Assembly: GCA_026874595.1 (NCBI GenBank)
Contig: CM049308.1
Span: forward strand, 47,439,327 to 47,503,326
Origin: Sipunculus nudus
Taxonomy: Eukaryota > Annelida > Sipuncula > Golfingiida > Sipunculidae
DNA length: 64,000 nucleotides
Reading direction: 5' to 3'
Positions 38,242 to 50,598 of this stretch are shown in pieces; the first letter of the stretch is position 1; the number at the start of each line of letters is the position of its first letter. The notes below the pieces were generated by a model. That model saw nothing but the letters and a program-made list of their open reading frames with translations. It was not told where the DNA came from and made no database searches. Made by a program: the position numbers and the translations under genes.

Positions 38242-38565
38242 GTGATTTTCCGCTTTCTCTTTCTCTCTTTCTTTCTCTCTCTCTCTCTCATTCATTCTAG
38301 TCATATACTATTGGTTGTATACTAGTATATATAGTCGCATACTCAGTATATAAGTAATGGCATGTAGATGATTTAATAATGAGACAAGGCCTACAGGCCT
38401 AATGCGAACCTGTGCAAAGTTTGGGAGTATGAATGGAGGTTTATTTTTAAAATTTGATATTGATCCTCTTAAGTCCTGCATATCTACCTTAACTACCTTG
38501 GTCATTATGATTTAAGCAAAATGGACATTTCGGACCTGCAAGTTTCAGACTAGGACATTTTAAAA

Positions 38566-41100
38566 CTAGAATATGGGTAGTTGACAAGCAACAATGTGTA
38601 TCCGCAGAAATCAGAGTGGGACAGGTGAAGTGAGGCATGGATTAAGTGGCAAGGGGAATAGAGTGAGGTGTGTTGCATATTAGCACTGATGTCTGCAGCG
38701 TAAATGTGAATGTAGGTGGTGCCACCTGTCATAAAATCAAGAAAATTGTCCAGGATGTATGAACCTGCAAAATTTCAGGTGGATAAGTCAAACCACTGCT
38801 GAGATATGAGTGATTTTATCCAAAGGCAGATAAACAGATGGACGCTTTGCATAAATGGTTGTAGATGGAGCTACCAGTTTTGGCCATGATGAAGAGCTAT
38901 GTGAGATCTATACACATGCAAAATTTTGGCCCAAATGGTCAAACAGTTCCCGAGATATGAGCTTGGATGTCTGCAGAGTAAACCTGAATTTAGGTGGCGC
39001 CACCTGTCATAAAATCAAGAGAGCTGTCCAGGATGTAAAAACCTGCAAAATTTCAGGTGTATAAGTCAAACCACTACTGAGATATGAGTGATTTTATCCC
39101 AAGGCAGATGAACAGATGGACGCTGTGCATAAATGGTTGCAGGTGGCGCCACCATTTTTAGTGTTTGTTATCAAGCTTTCCAAGGGTTACATTTGTGCTA
39201 AATTTTTTGCCTGATCAGTCAAACAGTTCCCGAGATATGAGCTTGGATGTCTGCAGAGTACCTGCAAAATTTCAGGTGGATAAGTCAAACCACTGCTGAG
39301 ATATGAGTGATTTTATCCCAAGGCCGATGAACAGATGGAAGCTGTGCATAAATGGTTGCAGGTGGCGCCACCAGTTTCGCCTATGGTGAAGAGCCATTGC
39401 AGATCTATACACATGCAAAATTTTGGCCCAATCGGTTAAACAGTTCATGAGATATGAGCTTGGATGTCTGCAGAGTAAACCTGAATGTAGGTGGCGCCAC
39501 CTGTCATAAAATCAAGAGAGCTGTCCAGGATGTAAAAACCTGCAAAATTTCAGGTGGAAAAGTCAAACCACTGCTGAGAAACAAGTGATTTTATCCCAAG
39601 ACAGATGAACAGATGGACGCTGTGCATAAATGGTTGCAGGTGGCGCCACCATTTTTAGTGTTTGTTATCAAGCTTTCCAAGGGTTACATTTGTGCTAAAT
39701 TTTTTGCCTGATCAGTCAAACAGTTCCCGAGATATGAGCTTGGATGTCTGCAGAGTAAACCTGAATGTAGGTGGCGCCACCTGTCATAAAAATCAAGAGA
39801 GCTGTCAAGGATGCATACACATGCAAAATAACAGGTGGATAAGTCAAACCAATGCAGAGATATGAGTGATTTTATCCCAAGGCAGATGAACAGATGGACG
39901 CTGTGCAAAAATAGTTGCAGGTGGCGGCACCATTTTTAGTGTATGTCATCAAGCTTTCCAAGGGCTACATTTGTGCTTGTTATGGGTTCATAACTGAAAT
40001 GAGATTTCAGTTATGGGGATCCTCTTATGGAAAAGCGTAGCAGGGGTATATTGGGATATTTGCAAAATAAACAGAGAAAATGGAGGCAATTTAGCAAATT
40101 TCTTACCAATAATGGCTAATAAACTGTTCTGGAGTAAAAATAAATTATGTAGAAGTGCCCTGATAAGGAAATTGTTAAGATTTCAACTCCTGTGGTTTTT
40201 TTTAGCCTGCCATGCGGTCATGTTTATCTTTTGTCACATGACCCTGTCCTTGACCTTATTGATATGAGAAAAGGTGTCCTCTGATTATTGTTCCAAATAA
40301 ATTATAGTAAATATTGTTTCCATTACTTCCATAGCCAAATTTGTTAAAACCTTAAATGATATAGCCATAAACTTATAAAGGACTTATTGAAGCCATATAT
40401 TATCATTTACTCATAAGTATTATTCATGAAATAAGATTTTTTAAATAGATTTATTAGCAATAAATTACTCTGGTACACCAGAGGTCAGGTCACAGGTCAG
40501 GTCATGGGTGACCAGAGTTCATGCCTCAGCAACATGGCTGTGTCAGTGATGGTCTTCTGCTCTTCTGTTCATGATAAAATGCTGTTATATCATATATAAC
40601 ATAAACAGGAGACTCCACATGTATGGAAACTGATATATAAAGGATATATAGGTAGAGTGAACATAGTTTAAGCTGCATCTTATTCTTAATTACTCTTTTA
40701 TTCTTTCCTTCTGATACATCAGAAGGACCGCTACGATATTTCGTAAGAACATACTCAAGGCTGAGTATGGAGCCCGGGTCACCTGGTGTGTAATTCTCAG
40801 CCCTGCACCAAGGCAACATTTGTGCAAAATTTTTAGCCTGATGGGTCAAATGGTTCCCAAGATATGTGGGTTTATGTGTGGAAACAGACCCACAAATGGA
40901 CGCTGGGCAGAGAGGAAAGGTCAGGGGTCAACCAAATATGAGGGCCCAGCAGTTCACATGTGACCGATCATAATTCCGAATTTTAAAAAATTCTGCCCAG
41001 TGGTAATGGAGGAGTTCTCCGGAAACCTATGCGGCGAAGGCGGCAGCATCGGCGTCTGACTGAAAACATAGTATCTGCAAAACTCTGTTTTGGCGGATAC
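38566..41100 (-). mobile_element. H element copy B, with a foreign insert
   Basis: On the minus strand it starts GTATCCGCCAAAACAGAG at 41100 and ends ATATTCTAG at 38566, followed by T; the 5' flank is also T. A CCG-like tract lies near 41020-41050. Tandem units with GGTGGCGCCACC fill 38700-39960. About 830 bp at 39977-40805 do not belong to H. The 3' hairpin here is TAGTTGACAAGCAAC, partly decayed. Confidence 0.8.
39977..40805. mobile_element. Unidentified insert within H copy B
   Basis: H sequence stops after CTACATTTGTGC and resumes at a second CAACATTTGTGC. The insert begins near a perfect 12-bp-stem hairpin, CATAACTGAAAT-GAG-ATTTCAGTTATG (39989-40015). It also holds a cluster of AGGTCA words near 40481-40505. 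Its class is unknown. Confidence 0.5.
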
Positions 41101-43478
41101 AATGATTGTAGCTTGCACCACCAGTCTTATATACAACAAAGAGATATATTCATATGCCCAATGTCAGACTTATATGTCAAACCCCTCCTGTGAAATAAGC
41201 AGGGACATACACTGTGCAAAAAACATTGTAGGTGGCGCCACCAGTCTTGTACACTATAAAGCTACCCAATATGTATAAACATGCCCAATTTTAGGCTGAT
41301 CTATCAAATTCCTCTGTAGAAATAAGCAGGCGCATACACTGCAAAAGTCAATGTAGGTGGCACCACCTGTCTTGTAAATGAGAATACCATCAAAGACGCA
41401 TAGACAGGTCAAAATATCAGTCCAATACATCAAACTTCCCCAGAGTTTGATGCACTGGGCTGACAAGGCTTAGGTGAGTAAGGCAGTTGCCCGCCCCCCC
41501 CCCTCCCCCCCCCCCACCCCGAGGGACCTGTGACAAATTGCTGCCCCAAGCTACTGCACTGAGTGAACTCTTGACCTGCACCTGGCTAGACTGAGTGAAC
41601 TTTTGACCTGTAACTGGCTGCACTGTGTGAACTCAACGTGTTGCATAATCTGACACCGTTGGCAGTCTGCCAAAGCTATAAATAGATTCAGGCTGAACTT
41701 TTGTGCCAAATATGATGCAGTGAGCATTCTGCCAAAGCTATAAATAGAATGCAGCTACTGCACTGAGTGAACTCTTGGCCTATACCTGGCTGCACTTCTT
41801 CCAATCCAGTCACTGTGCCAAAACTATTTATAGAGCTGACATCATCTTGGCTAATGGCCAACATCAAGGCACTGGCAATCTGCCAATGGTAAACCAAGTG
41901 CTGCCATCTGTACACAGAAGTGGTCCCTACTTGAAATAACTTTGAAATTTATTTTCCCAATAGAAAATGCTTTTCAGCTGACTTATTATAAAAAAGAAAT
42001 CAGAAATATTTGTTAAATTATTACGGATGCATACTGAATGCAAAATCCCATTGATGGCAAATTCTTGAATAAAGCTGAGTAGGGATACCAATAATTTATA
42101 ATGCACGTACAGTTGTCTTTATATAGCCACAGAGAGCTGAATATCCATGATTGTAACATTGCCTGGTGTGATGAATAACTTAAATAAAAAATCTAAATTT
42201 TTTAAAAGCTTTTAAAAAAACTTTCTTGTCAAAATTAACCACAGATAACCTGAAATCTAAACGTCTACTGGGATGAAGTAATAGATGCTGATAAACTGGT
42301 GCAAGGCTAGATGTAACAGCATCACACAGCTAACATATATGGTAAAATGACTCAATTCAATCTCCATAATTCAGCTTAAAATCATTCAAGTGGAACCATT
42401 AATGACAATTATTATAAGAATTATTGTAGGGATTATTCTTGTAAAATATTTAACAAACTGACGTCAGTGGCATCAGTCGAAAAACGTTTCGCAGGTTTAT
42501 AACTCATATAGGAAGATACAGCAAACTGGCTAAGTTCAGTTTCCTGTAACTCAGCCAAAGAGCACTGAACCAAAACCATTTGAACAAACTTGAATTATCA
42601 ACATCTGAGGATAATTAATGTGTGAGATTTAAGAATTTGGCCCAGTGGTTTTTGAGAAGAAGATCCTTGTAGCCACTGAGCTAAAATGGGCTGTTATGGC
42701 ATATGACTAAATTCAGCTTCCAATAACTTAGCCAAAAGTCACTGAAATGAGACCATTTGAACAAACTTCAGAAAGCACTACCCTAGGATCATTTCTGTGC
42801 GATATTAAACATTTTGGCCATATGGTTTCAGAGAAGAAGTTCTTTTTAGCCCTCAGTGTGATACAGGCACTGATGACCCTGTACCAAAAAGGCCGATGCA
42901 GGTGGAGCCACCAATACCTCAATTTCTGATATGACCTATGTGACCAACATTGGCATAAAATTTGGTGATGATAGCTCCAGCTGTTTCCGAGATTTAAATT
43001 TTAATATGCTTTTTTGCACAGTTAACAAGGTTCAACCTCCTGTAACTCGACCAAAAATTTCCTAACTGGAACCATTCGAACAAACTTGAGAAAGATTGTT
43101 CCTAAGAAAATGCAGTTAGAAAAAGAATAAACAAAATCTGATATAGTTTTCAGATGACTGATTATTTGCAAAAAATTTGGTGATGCTAGCTCCTGCCATT
43201 TTTGAGAATGCTGTGGTTAACGTACAGATGACGCACGACTTACAAAGCACGACGCCGCACCATCGCATAAGCTCACAGGCTCGCTAAAAATGTGTACTAG
43301 TAATAAGATAATGCAAATCTTAATAAATGCTATGATTTACTATTAACAATTTATAAAGAGACAAGATTTTATCGTTCTGTGATAATCAAAGTATGCTGAT
43401 TTAAATATGGAGGGTAGTGTTCACAATCATTCAATTTTAAGAAAAACATGTACAATACTTTTAATTACTATTTTTCAG

Positions 43479-44093
43479 ATCCCTATCCATGGTATGGACA
43501 ACAAAAGGCAAATCACGATCCTACTCAGTGTTGCGATGAATGGTTCACTACTGCCGCTACAGCTTCTCTATGCAGGGAAAACAGAAAAGTGCCTGCCGTC
43601 AATAGAGTTTCCCAAGGACTGGGACGTTCACCACTCAGCTAATCACTGGAGCAATGAAAGCACGATGCTGTGCTTTTTGGACAAAATCAACCTGCCTTAC
43701 GTCAACAAGCAGAGGACAAAAATGGCAAATCCACGCAAGACAGCCCTCGTCATATTCGATGTATACGCGGCACATCGAACAGACGCTGTGATACAAAAGC
43801 TTGTGGACAATAACATACGCTATTGCATGGTGCCAGCTGCATGCACGGACCTTCTGCAGCCTTTGGATCTATCGTTCAACAAAGAATACAAGACATCACT
43901 GAATCAACGCTACAACCAGTGTAATGCTGATCAGGTTGCCAGCCAAATCGACGACATAGAAGATGCGGATGCCACACAAGCTGTGAAAGTGGATACCAAG
44001 ATGTCAACAATCAAGCCACTACACACGAAGTGGCTGATCGAAGTACATGAGGAAATGGCAGCCAAAGAACACTCATCCTTGACGGCTTTGTAA
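43479..44093 (+). pseudogene. Transposase exon 3: DDE catalytic core and C terminus
   Basis: Acceptor TATTTTTCAG is followed by 204 codons and TAA... region stop at 44093. It opens IPIHGMDNKRQITILLSVAM and GSLLPLQLLYAGKTEKCLP, a classic DDE_1 pattern. The second Asp is in LVIFDVYAAHRTD (43758) and the third in TDLLQPLDLSFN (43866). The C terminus STIKPLHTKWLIEVHEEM matches the conserved tail of this family. The exon is intact. No clear polyadenylation signal was seen right after it; the next 230 bp are AT-rich up to a TIR element at 44329. Confidence 0.87.
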
Positions 44094-44674
44094 AAGCATA
44101 TCTACTAGAGAAACCACCCACGAGAATATAAACTAAATGTTTGTCTTCACCTGCGTGTCATGTATTGGTGTGTCCCATGTTACATAATAGTATGTACTTA
44201 GTATGTTTTATGGATTATTTATTAATGTAAAACATGAATGTAAATTCGAATGGTTTTGTGGTTCAGATGAATTAAGAAACACTGATGGATTATTTTTTTT
44301 ATTTGCATGCCCACCTTTGCACTGTATATACCGTATTTTCTCAAATAATTTGGAATCTGTTTTTTATTTCGTAAATGTAGTTTTCCGAAAATCTTAATTA
44401 TTTTTTTTTAGCTATATAATTTCGAAAGAACAAACCTCGGAGCTCAGCTGTCAGGCTGGCGGTTGTGCTGATCGCCATCTTGCCTTGTTATGACATGACC
44501 ATATTGAATGGAACAACAAGAACTTTGCACCTTTTTTAGTGTTATCAAAGGAATCGCCTTTACTGATATGAATGTAGTACTAGGGTGACTATTGACATTC
44601 TCAAAACATGGGCAGAAAACTTACTTTTAATAATTCAGTATACCTATCAATACGATGTCATCTCTCTCAAAGTG

Positions 44675-45870
44675 CCAATTTTATTCCGATTGCAAGTAAC
44701 ATAACTATGCTGCAAACGAGTTTAATGTATGCGCATTTTATTGGGAATTCCCAAGTCACGCGACCTCCGCGTATGTTACCTGAGGTCAAACGGAGCCACA
44801 CATATACTAATTACTCTTATTTCTGACATGTGAAATAAAACTTATATATAATTTGTTGTTCTTCATTTCATTAAATTGTATAATTAACATTGTATAACCA
44901 TTCATGCGGAGTTTGTAATGGTCACTCGTATGGTTAAGGTGTGTTATGATTTAGCGTACTAATTAATCATCAAAGGATTGTGATGTGAGCCTTGCGCCCC
45001 TGCGGTTTTCCTATGTAATTAATGATCAAAGGGCTGTTGTCTCGCACATCGGTGGTCTTCCTTACACAAGCAATTAACGCTTCACCGCTCTGACAGCAAC
45101 TCCCGGGAGGCGGCCCTCGCTTTGCGCACTACCTTGAGCAGTTCAGGAATTTTACCTGCTTAAGTTTGTATACTGTGCATGAAAGTCTACTCAGACGTGT
45201 GTTCGAGTGGTAAATGAGTATAAGTTCATACAAGAAATTCATACAAGTTATAACGAGCCAGTTTTATTCCGATTGCAAGTAATATATCTATGCTGCAAAC
45301 GAGTTTAATGTATGCACATTTTATTGGGAATTCCCAAGTCAAGCAACCTCAGCATGCATTACCCGAGGTCAAACGGGGCCACACATAGATTAATTACTCT
45401 TATTTCTGACATGTGAATGAAAACTTTTATATAATTTGTTGTTCTTCATTTCATTAAATTATGTATTGTTAACTGATTTTGTTCTTTTGGTTACAATTAA
45501 CATTTTCTAACCATTCATGCGGAGTTTGTAATGGTCACTCGTATGGTTAAGGTGTGTTATGATTTAGCGTACTAATTAATCATCAAAGGATTGTGATGTG
45601 AGCCTTACGCCCCTGCGGTTTTCCTATGTAATTAATTATCAATGGGATGTTGTCTCGCACATTGGCAGTCTTCCTTGCACAAGCAATTAATGCTTCACCG
45701 CTCGGACCGCGACTCCCGGGAAGAGGCCCTCGCTGCGCGCACTACCTTGAGCAGTTCTGGAATTTTACCTGCTAAATTTTGTATACTGTGCGAGGTAGTC
45801 TACTCAGATGAGTGTTTGAGTGGTAATTGAGTATAAGTTCATAAAAGAAATTCATATAAGTTGTAATGAG
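44675..45870. repeat. Tandem duplication, two copies of about 583 and 613 bp
   Basis: 44675-45257 and 45258-45870 are collinear, sharing TTTTATTCCGATTGCAAGTA, GCAAACGAGTTTAATGTATG, GAGTTTGTAATGGTCACTCG and GTGATGTGAGCCTT. Copy 2 has an extra 30 bp or so near 45470. Each copy contains CCGCTC and CTCCCGGGA words of higher GC. Confidence 0.9.
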
Positions 45871-45895
45871 ACATGGTGCTCAAATATTTATATAT

Positions 45896-46456
45896 TAGTG
45901 GTGGGCCGATCTTCGAGTTTTATCGAAAGTCAGTCGGTTTGCTGCCACTTTCAAGCGCTCTATTACGAAATGCAACTATCGATTACATCATAATCATGAT
46001 AATGAGTCTTTGTTCCAAAATGACTTCCGTATGTAACTGAGTTAAACATGGAAGATGTGAGAACAGAGGACGTAATAAACCTCTGTGAACTGGCAGGGAG
46101 CAGCAGAATTAGCGGGGAGTTTTGTAACGAGACGTAAATTGCACAATATGGGTGGTATAGCGTTAAAATGCTCCATTAATTCTCCGGGTCTATGCAGCAA
46201 ATAGATGTCCTGAATTGTGGTTTAATTCTTGATTATTATAAATAATTAAAATGAAACTTTTAAAAGCATATTTGACCAATAATAGGAAAACATAAAAAAG
46301 GCAATAACTTCTTTTCTTGCGTTTGGTTAAGAAAGTACAGTTTCACAAATATCTGCAGGTTTCTTTATATTTGCCTGAACCGATTATTAATCGATCATCG
46401 ATCGGTTTTCTCAAAACGATGATCGATTATGAAAAAGGAACCGACTCTCACCACTA
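45896..46456 (+). mobile_element. hAT-type element copy 1, 561 bp
   Basis: The ends TAGTGGTGGGCCGATC and inverted TAGTGGTGAGAGTCGG start with TAG. Flanks TTATATAT (45888-45895) and TTGTATAT (46457-46464) agree in 7 of 8 positions. Near the right end an inverted pair AATCGATCATCG / CGATGATCGATT (about 46388-46427) forms a 12-bp stem. A short frame starting MEDVRTEDVINLCELAGS occurs but is brief and not kept in copy 2. Confidence 0.82.
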
Positions 46457-47058
46457 TTGTATATGTTTGCACTTGTCATTTGGGAATACTGATCATAATA
46501 GAAGATTATGAAAACGTCTTTTGTTTTATTAAGCATGGGAATAAACTTCGATTTGGTCCTTGCATACAGTAATTCAGTTAATGATAGGCACAAAATATTG
46601 ATAAAGTTTAAGCAGAATCCGTTATTAAATTTACTCCATCTGGCCTCAACAGCTGATCGGAAGTTGACTGTCAAGTATGGCAGCCTAAACATGAGACCCG
46701 TCTACATAATGTACCATTATAAAACAACGAAATGATAAGTTTTTACGGAGTATCTCGTATTTAAAGATTATCTGAGGGGGAAAAAGAACTACAGAAATGG
46801 GTTTAATCAAGCAAACGTGACAAATATATGCACCTTGTTCTTATATAAGGTAGATATTTAAACTTCTGGCATTATTGCCCATCTATTGTTCTTATATAAG
46901 GTAGATAGTTAAACTTCTGGCATTATCGCCCATCTATGAAACAACATCTATGGTCCATGCATCAGCAAAACGAAATTTACTCATTTTTATTGTTTTATTT
47001 CGTAATTCCAAGATCGTAATTATTTTTTTCATTCAGAATTATTTGAGAAAATACGGTA

Positions 47059-48305
47059 ATTTGCTGAAAGGTCAATAAGGTCAACATACAGGTGACTGAA
47101 GAGGGGCTGAGGAGAGCCTGGGTCTGACATGGTCTCATAAAAACATTAATAAAAGCTACAATTTCTTTCAGCTTTCTAAACTAAAAAGCTGAAATCCTTA
47201 TGTGTGCATGATATGAAAACTATATCAACAGTGCTCACAGGAAACAAACGTGCCATGGTCAAAGTTAGGCAAAATTTAAGGCACTAATTTTATATTTATA
47301 CTAATAACTTATAAAATTTGAAAATTCAGAACTAATTTTGGGTATTCAATTGAATCTTGATTAAATAATGTTTCATCCCTGCCAAAAAATTCTCTAGCTT
47401 CAGCAATCCTCTTGTTAAGGGAGTAAATATATTTCTTGATTTTTTACAAAGTGCATTATGTTTGGGCCCATAACTTAAAACAATTACGCAATACTGATAT
47501 AATTTCTGGCATGTGCATAGTGAACGTATAGAAAATATGTATATTATATATGATCAAAGTCAGATCAGTGGTTTTGATATTAGGCAGTCTTGTGTAACAA
47601 TGGGTTTTTAATGGAAAAATGAAGTTTTTCATTAATATCTAAAAGGAATTAAGTCCTTGTGACCAAATTCTTGGCATGGTAGGGGATTTTGGAGACATGT
47701 ATGCCAAATTTTAGGAACTGAGAGCTGAAGCTGGGGAGCTGAGCTCTAGCAAACTGCATAACACTAACTTGATGTTCACAATATGTGACATGGTGCTTGA
47801 AAACTTCAATAAAATCTACAGTTTTTTATCAACTGAATTCAAATTTTTGGTGTTAACAGATGAAATGCTAACAAAAACATGCTGTGAAAATTAAATCCAC
47901 AGCAGTTACAGGAAAAAAATGTGCCATGGTCAAATTTGGGCAAAATTTAAGGTACCAATTTTTTATTTTTATTAATATTTTAGAAAATTTAAAAGATTTT
48001 CATCTAATTTTGGGTATACAATTTAATTTTGATTAATTACAGTTCTATTACTGGAAAAAAGTCCTTAGCTTTAACATGTTTTGTGTTAAGTGATCAAATA
48101 TCTTTCCTGATTTTTTACAAAATGCATTCTGTTTGGGCCCATAACTTTTTTAAATTATTTAATACAGACCTAATTTCTGGCATGTATATAGGAAATATAT
48201 AGAGGAATATTTTTGGTAAATATGAGGAAAAAAAGATGAGTGGTTTTGATATTAGGCAGTCCTGAAGTGTAAAAATTGGTTTTTAAAAAAAATTGAGGTT
48301 TTCCC
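47059..48305 (+). repeat. P1 interior, two units, ends missing
   Basis: Two units of about 600 bp match 10080-11330 and 22500-24350 (GGGCCCATAACTT, ATTTAAGGTACCAATTTTTT). It stops abruptly at about 48305 within TTGAGGTTTT where a different sequence begins. Confidence 0.75.
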
Positions 48306-48319
48306 AGGGAGGGTATAAT

Positions 48320-48800
48320 TCTCTGATCAGCGCGCTGATCAGCGGTCTGCAGTATAAAATGCTGATCAGTGCGCTGATCAGCCAACTTTCAATTACAGTT
48401 TTAATTTCAGGCAAATTAGCCCGCATAAAGCAGCCTTCGACTATTGTATGATTATATATGATTGAAAGACACCTTCTCTATCAGCATTGCGTTTTTTCAA
48501 ATATATGCATATATTTTCACTGTGATAAATTATTATACATGAAACGCAACCTACCTGCCAGTGACTATTTTGCTGATCAGGTGCGCTAATCAGCGACTTT
48601 TCAATCCAAGCATTAATATCAGGCAAATTGGCCACAATATAACAATCTACGTCTGTTATGTGTGATTAAGTGTGATTTAAAGACGCTTGTTCTGTAAGTA
48701 TAACGTATTTACCAACATACTAATACATCTTTAATGTGTTATTTATTATGCATGAAACCTTTCTACCGCCTATTATTTTGCTGATCAGCGAACTGCGCAA
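48320..48800. repeat. Tandem repeat of about 205 bp with GCTGATCAGC palindromes
   Basis: Units start near 48367, 48570 and 48779 with GCTGATCAG. Each continues with TTTCAAT, TTAATATCAGGCAAATT and later TATTATGCATGAAAC. At the left edge two larger palindromes occur, GATCAGCGCGCTGATC and GCTGATCAGTGCGCTGATCA. Not matched to a family. Confidence 0.75.
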
Positions 48801-49917
48801 TTGCTTGACGCTGTTAAGTGCTCATCGGCAATGATTTACGTATTTTTTTACCAAGATACCTGTCATCAGTGATTCTCTATAATGGTAACATAGAGGGCTC
48901 TCAGTTGTTTTACTGATTTCCTGAGAAAACCAAATGACTGCCAATACACTGCCCCTACCAGACTACCGCATAAAACTTTCAAACAATCGTACGTTCCCCA
49001 CCGACCACTCGGAGATATTAGCTAACAGTAGGGGGCACTGCAGAAATTTGTTGGTAGGTGTTCATCAGCCAGTTGATAGAAGAAGCTGAGATATACACTT
49101 AGTATGAATGTATATAAAGTTTGAATTTATTAAAAATTAAATATGTTAAATGTATATCGCAAAGCACATAAATGAGTACATTGGATTTTAATGTAATTAT
49201 TAAGTATGCAATTGACTTCCTGTACACTATATTTCTTTCCCAATGAGCCAGTGCATTTATTCAGTTTTCCCGATAAGAATGATTTTTTTTTTGTTTTCAC
49301 CCAAATGAAAACTGACACCATTTCACAAGCCACAGATTAGTGTCTCAAACAGTATGAGTGAAAGTTTATTATAAGTATCACAGATAACATATATTACAGT
49401 ATAAAAAAGTATGCGAATGACTTACAAAAAAAAGCATTCTGTGAAATCCCAATGCAAAATTGAATCTTTCAGAAGAGAGAAAGACAATGAGATTATAATA
49501 AATTCAAAATTAATTTTTATGCAACAAATGGCAAACTAGATAGCCAATGCAAACTCCATTCATAATTTGTCATTGTGCTTTCAGGGTTTGATTTTAATAT
49601 CTCATATATTCTGCTTAATTTGAGCTTATTAATTTCGCGAAATAATACCTTAAATGCTTCGAATCTATCCTTAATTGTTCAAAGGTCATTAAAAATTACC
49701 TGTCACCTTGCCATAATAAAAAGACTGATTATCCTCTTTATTTTTATTAAGAATGGTACGTATAGCCCAAGGATGTTTCACTCTTCATGCATGTATCCTG
49801 AATCTCTACACCAGAGGGGAGCACTGTATTTTGGTCCAATCAGATGAGACCCTGTGCTGGAAGCAAAATGGTTCACCAGCCAAGCGGGAAATACACAAAT
49901 CACCGTTATATTCTATT
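48801..49917. other. Intron, nothing recognised
   Basis: AT-rich. No exon or repeat of the window's families was found. Confidence 0.4.
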
Positions 49918-50598
49918 TTAATGTTTTTTATATTTATATAAGCATATGAGAAGCTAAGAGGAAAGAGGCCCTCCTACTTGGTTATAGTAAAGTTCTAAAT
50001 ATATGATTGCAAACTAATACTCTGACAAGACTATCATGAAGAAAAACAGTAAAAGTTTTGAGATACTGTGATGCATATGAAAAATTTACAGATGGACAAG
50101 CCAGTGGACAGAATGGACTAATACCTTTATTTCACTTTCAAGGGAATAATGCATTTAAGTTTATATATAAGCCTATTATTTAAGCATATCCACTTTTTCC
50201 ATTAAAATAGTTTTTATCTGATTAATTTTTTTATTTACAAGTTTTATAAATTTGTATTAAAAACACAGAAAATATAAGTTAAAATATTAGAATTCTAAGT
50301 TGCAATTATTATATATCCAGAGTGTAGCTGTTATTGGGTCATATTATGCATACACATATATTTTTATTATTTTTAAATCACAGATGAATTTAAACTGAAT
50401 TTAAATGAAATAATGCCACAACTTGGCATCTACAAGATTATTCCTTGAATCACTATTAAAAAGTTTTGCACATTGGAGTTTTCAGTACATGCTTAATCTT
50501 ATTCACCTAAATAAAATAAAAGATTCAGTTAATTTGGTAAAATAAAAACATCTTTTAAATAAAGTTTACACACTGTTGGTTGAATGAGGGACAAACAA
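49918..50598. repeat. 680-bp dispersed repeat, partner at 8998-9690
   Basis: Collinear with 8998-9690. The right border changes directly into P2 interior at 50599 (GATGATACTTGGTGATGCTA). Confidence 0.8.

Larger units (their letters stand above)
38384..43290 (+). mobile_element. P2 element with nested H element, inside transposase intron 2
   Basis: 5' ACAAGGCCTACAGGCCTAAT then GCGAACCTGTGCAA; 3' AAGCTCACAGGCTCGCTAAA plus AA at 43290. The ends are clean relative to the host intron, with 142 nt of intron on the left and 188 nt on the right. H copy B fills 38566-41100. The remaining body has GGTGGCGCCACC at 41230, a C run at about 41492-41518, short GAGTGAACT repeats and several AATTTGGTGATG modules. 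No obvious target duplication. Confidence 0.78.
37218..44093 (+). pseudogene. pogo/Tigger-type DDE transposase gene, three exons, one frameshift
   Basis: Gene-level entry. Exons 37218-37594, 37867-38241 and 43479-44093 join in phase 0 at both junctions (AAG|GTAGGT, TATAG|GTC, CAG|GTGATT, TTTCAG|ATC) and would give a protein of about 455 residues. The layout is an N-terminal helix-turn-helix DNA-binding part followed by a DDE_1-type endonuclease ending in a conserved KPLH-KWLIE tail. Catalytic Asp residues are at 38176, 43758 and 43866, with 35 residues between the second and third, as in pogo/Tigger/CENP-B relatives. Exon 1 carries a one-base deletion, so the copy is probably dead unless this is an assembly error. 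It lies antisense in a TMEM62 intron. I found no terminal inverted repeats assignable to it, so whether it is a transposon copy or a former host gene is open. Confidence 0.82.
44329..47058. mobile_element. TIR element, ACCGTATTTTCTCAAATAAT ends, 2.7 kb
   Basis: The left end ACCGTATTTTCTCAAATAAT (44330) and the right end near 47037-47057 are inverted copies, identical over about 21 bp and similar further in; TA borders both. Inside lie a two-copy duplication of about 600 bp, a hAT element, and a two-copy duplication of about 50 bp at 46829-46938. No transposase frame was seen. Some of the interior is rich in CG words (GCGCACTACC), unlike the flanks. Confidence 0.72.

Noticed and set aside
38257-38293. 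CT-rich tract after transposase exon 2 as a polypyrimidine acceptor
   Set aside because: It follows a good donor, and the next exon is at 43479; no AG-bordered frame continues here.
40481-40516. AGGTCA cluster as a hormone response element
   Set aside because: Short and single; listed only as part of the H insert because nothing supports function.
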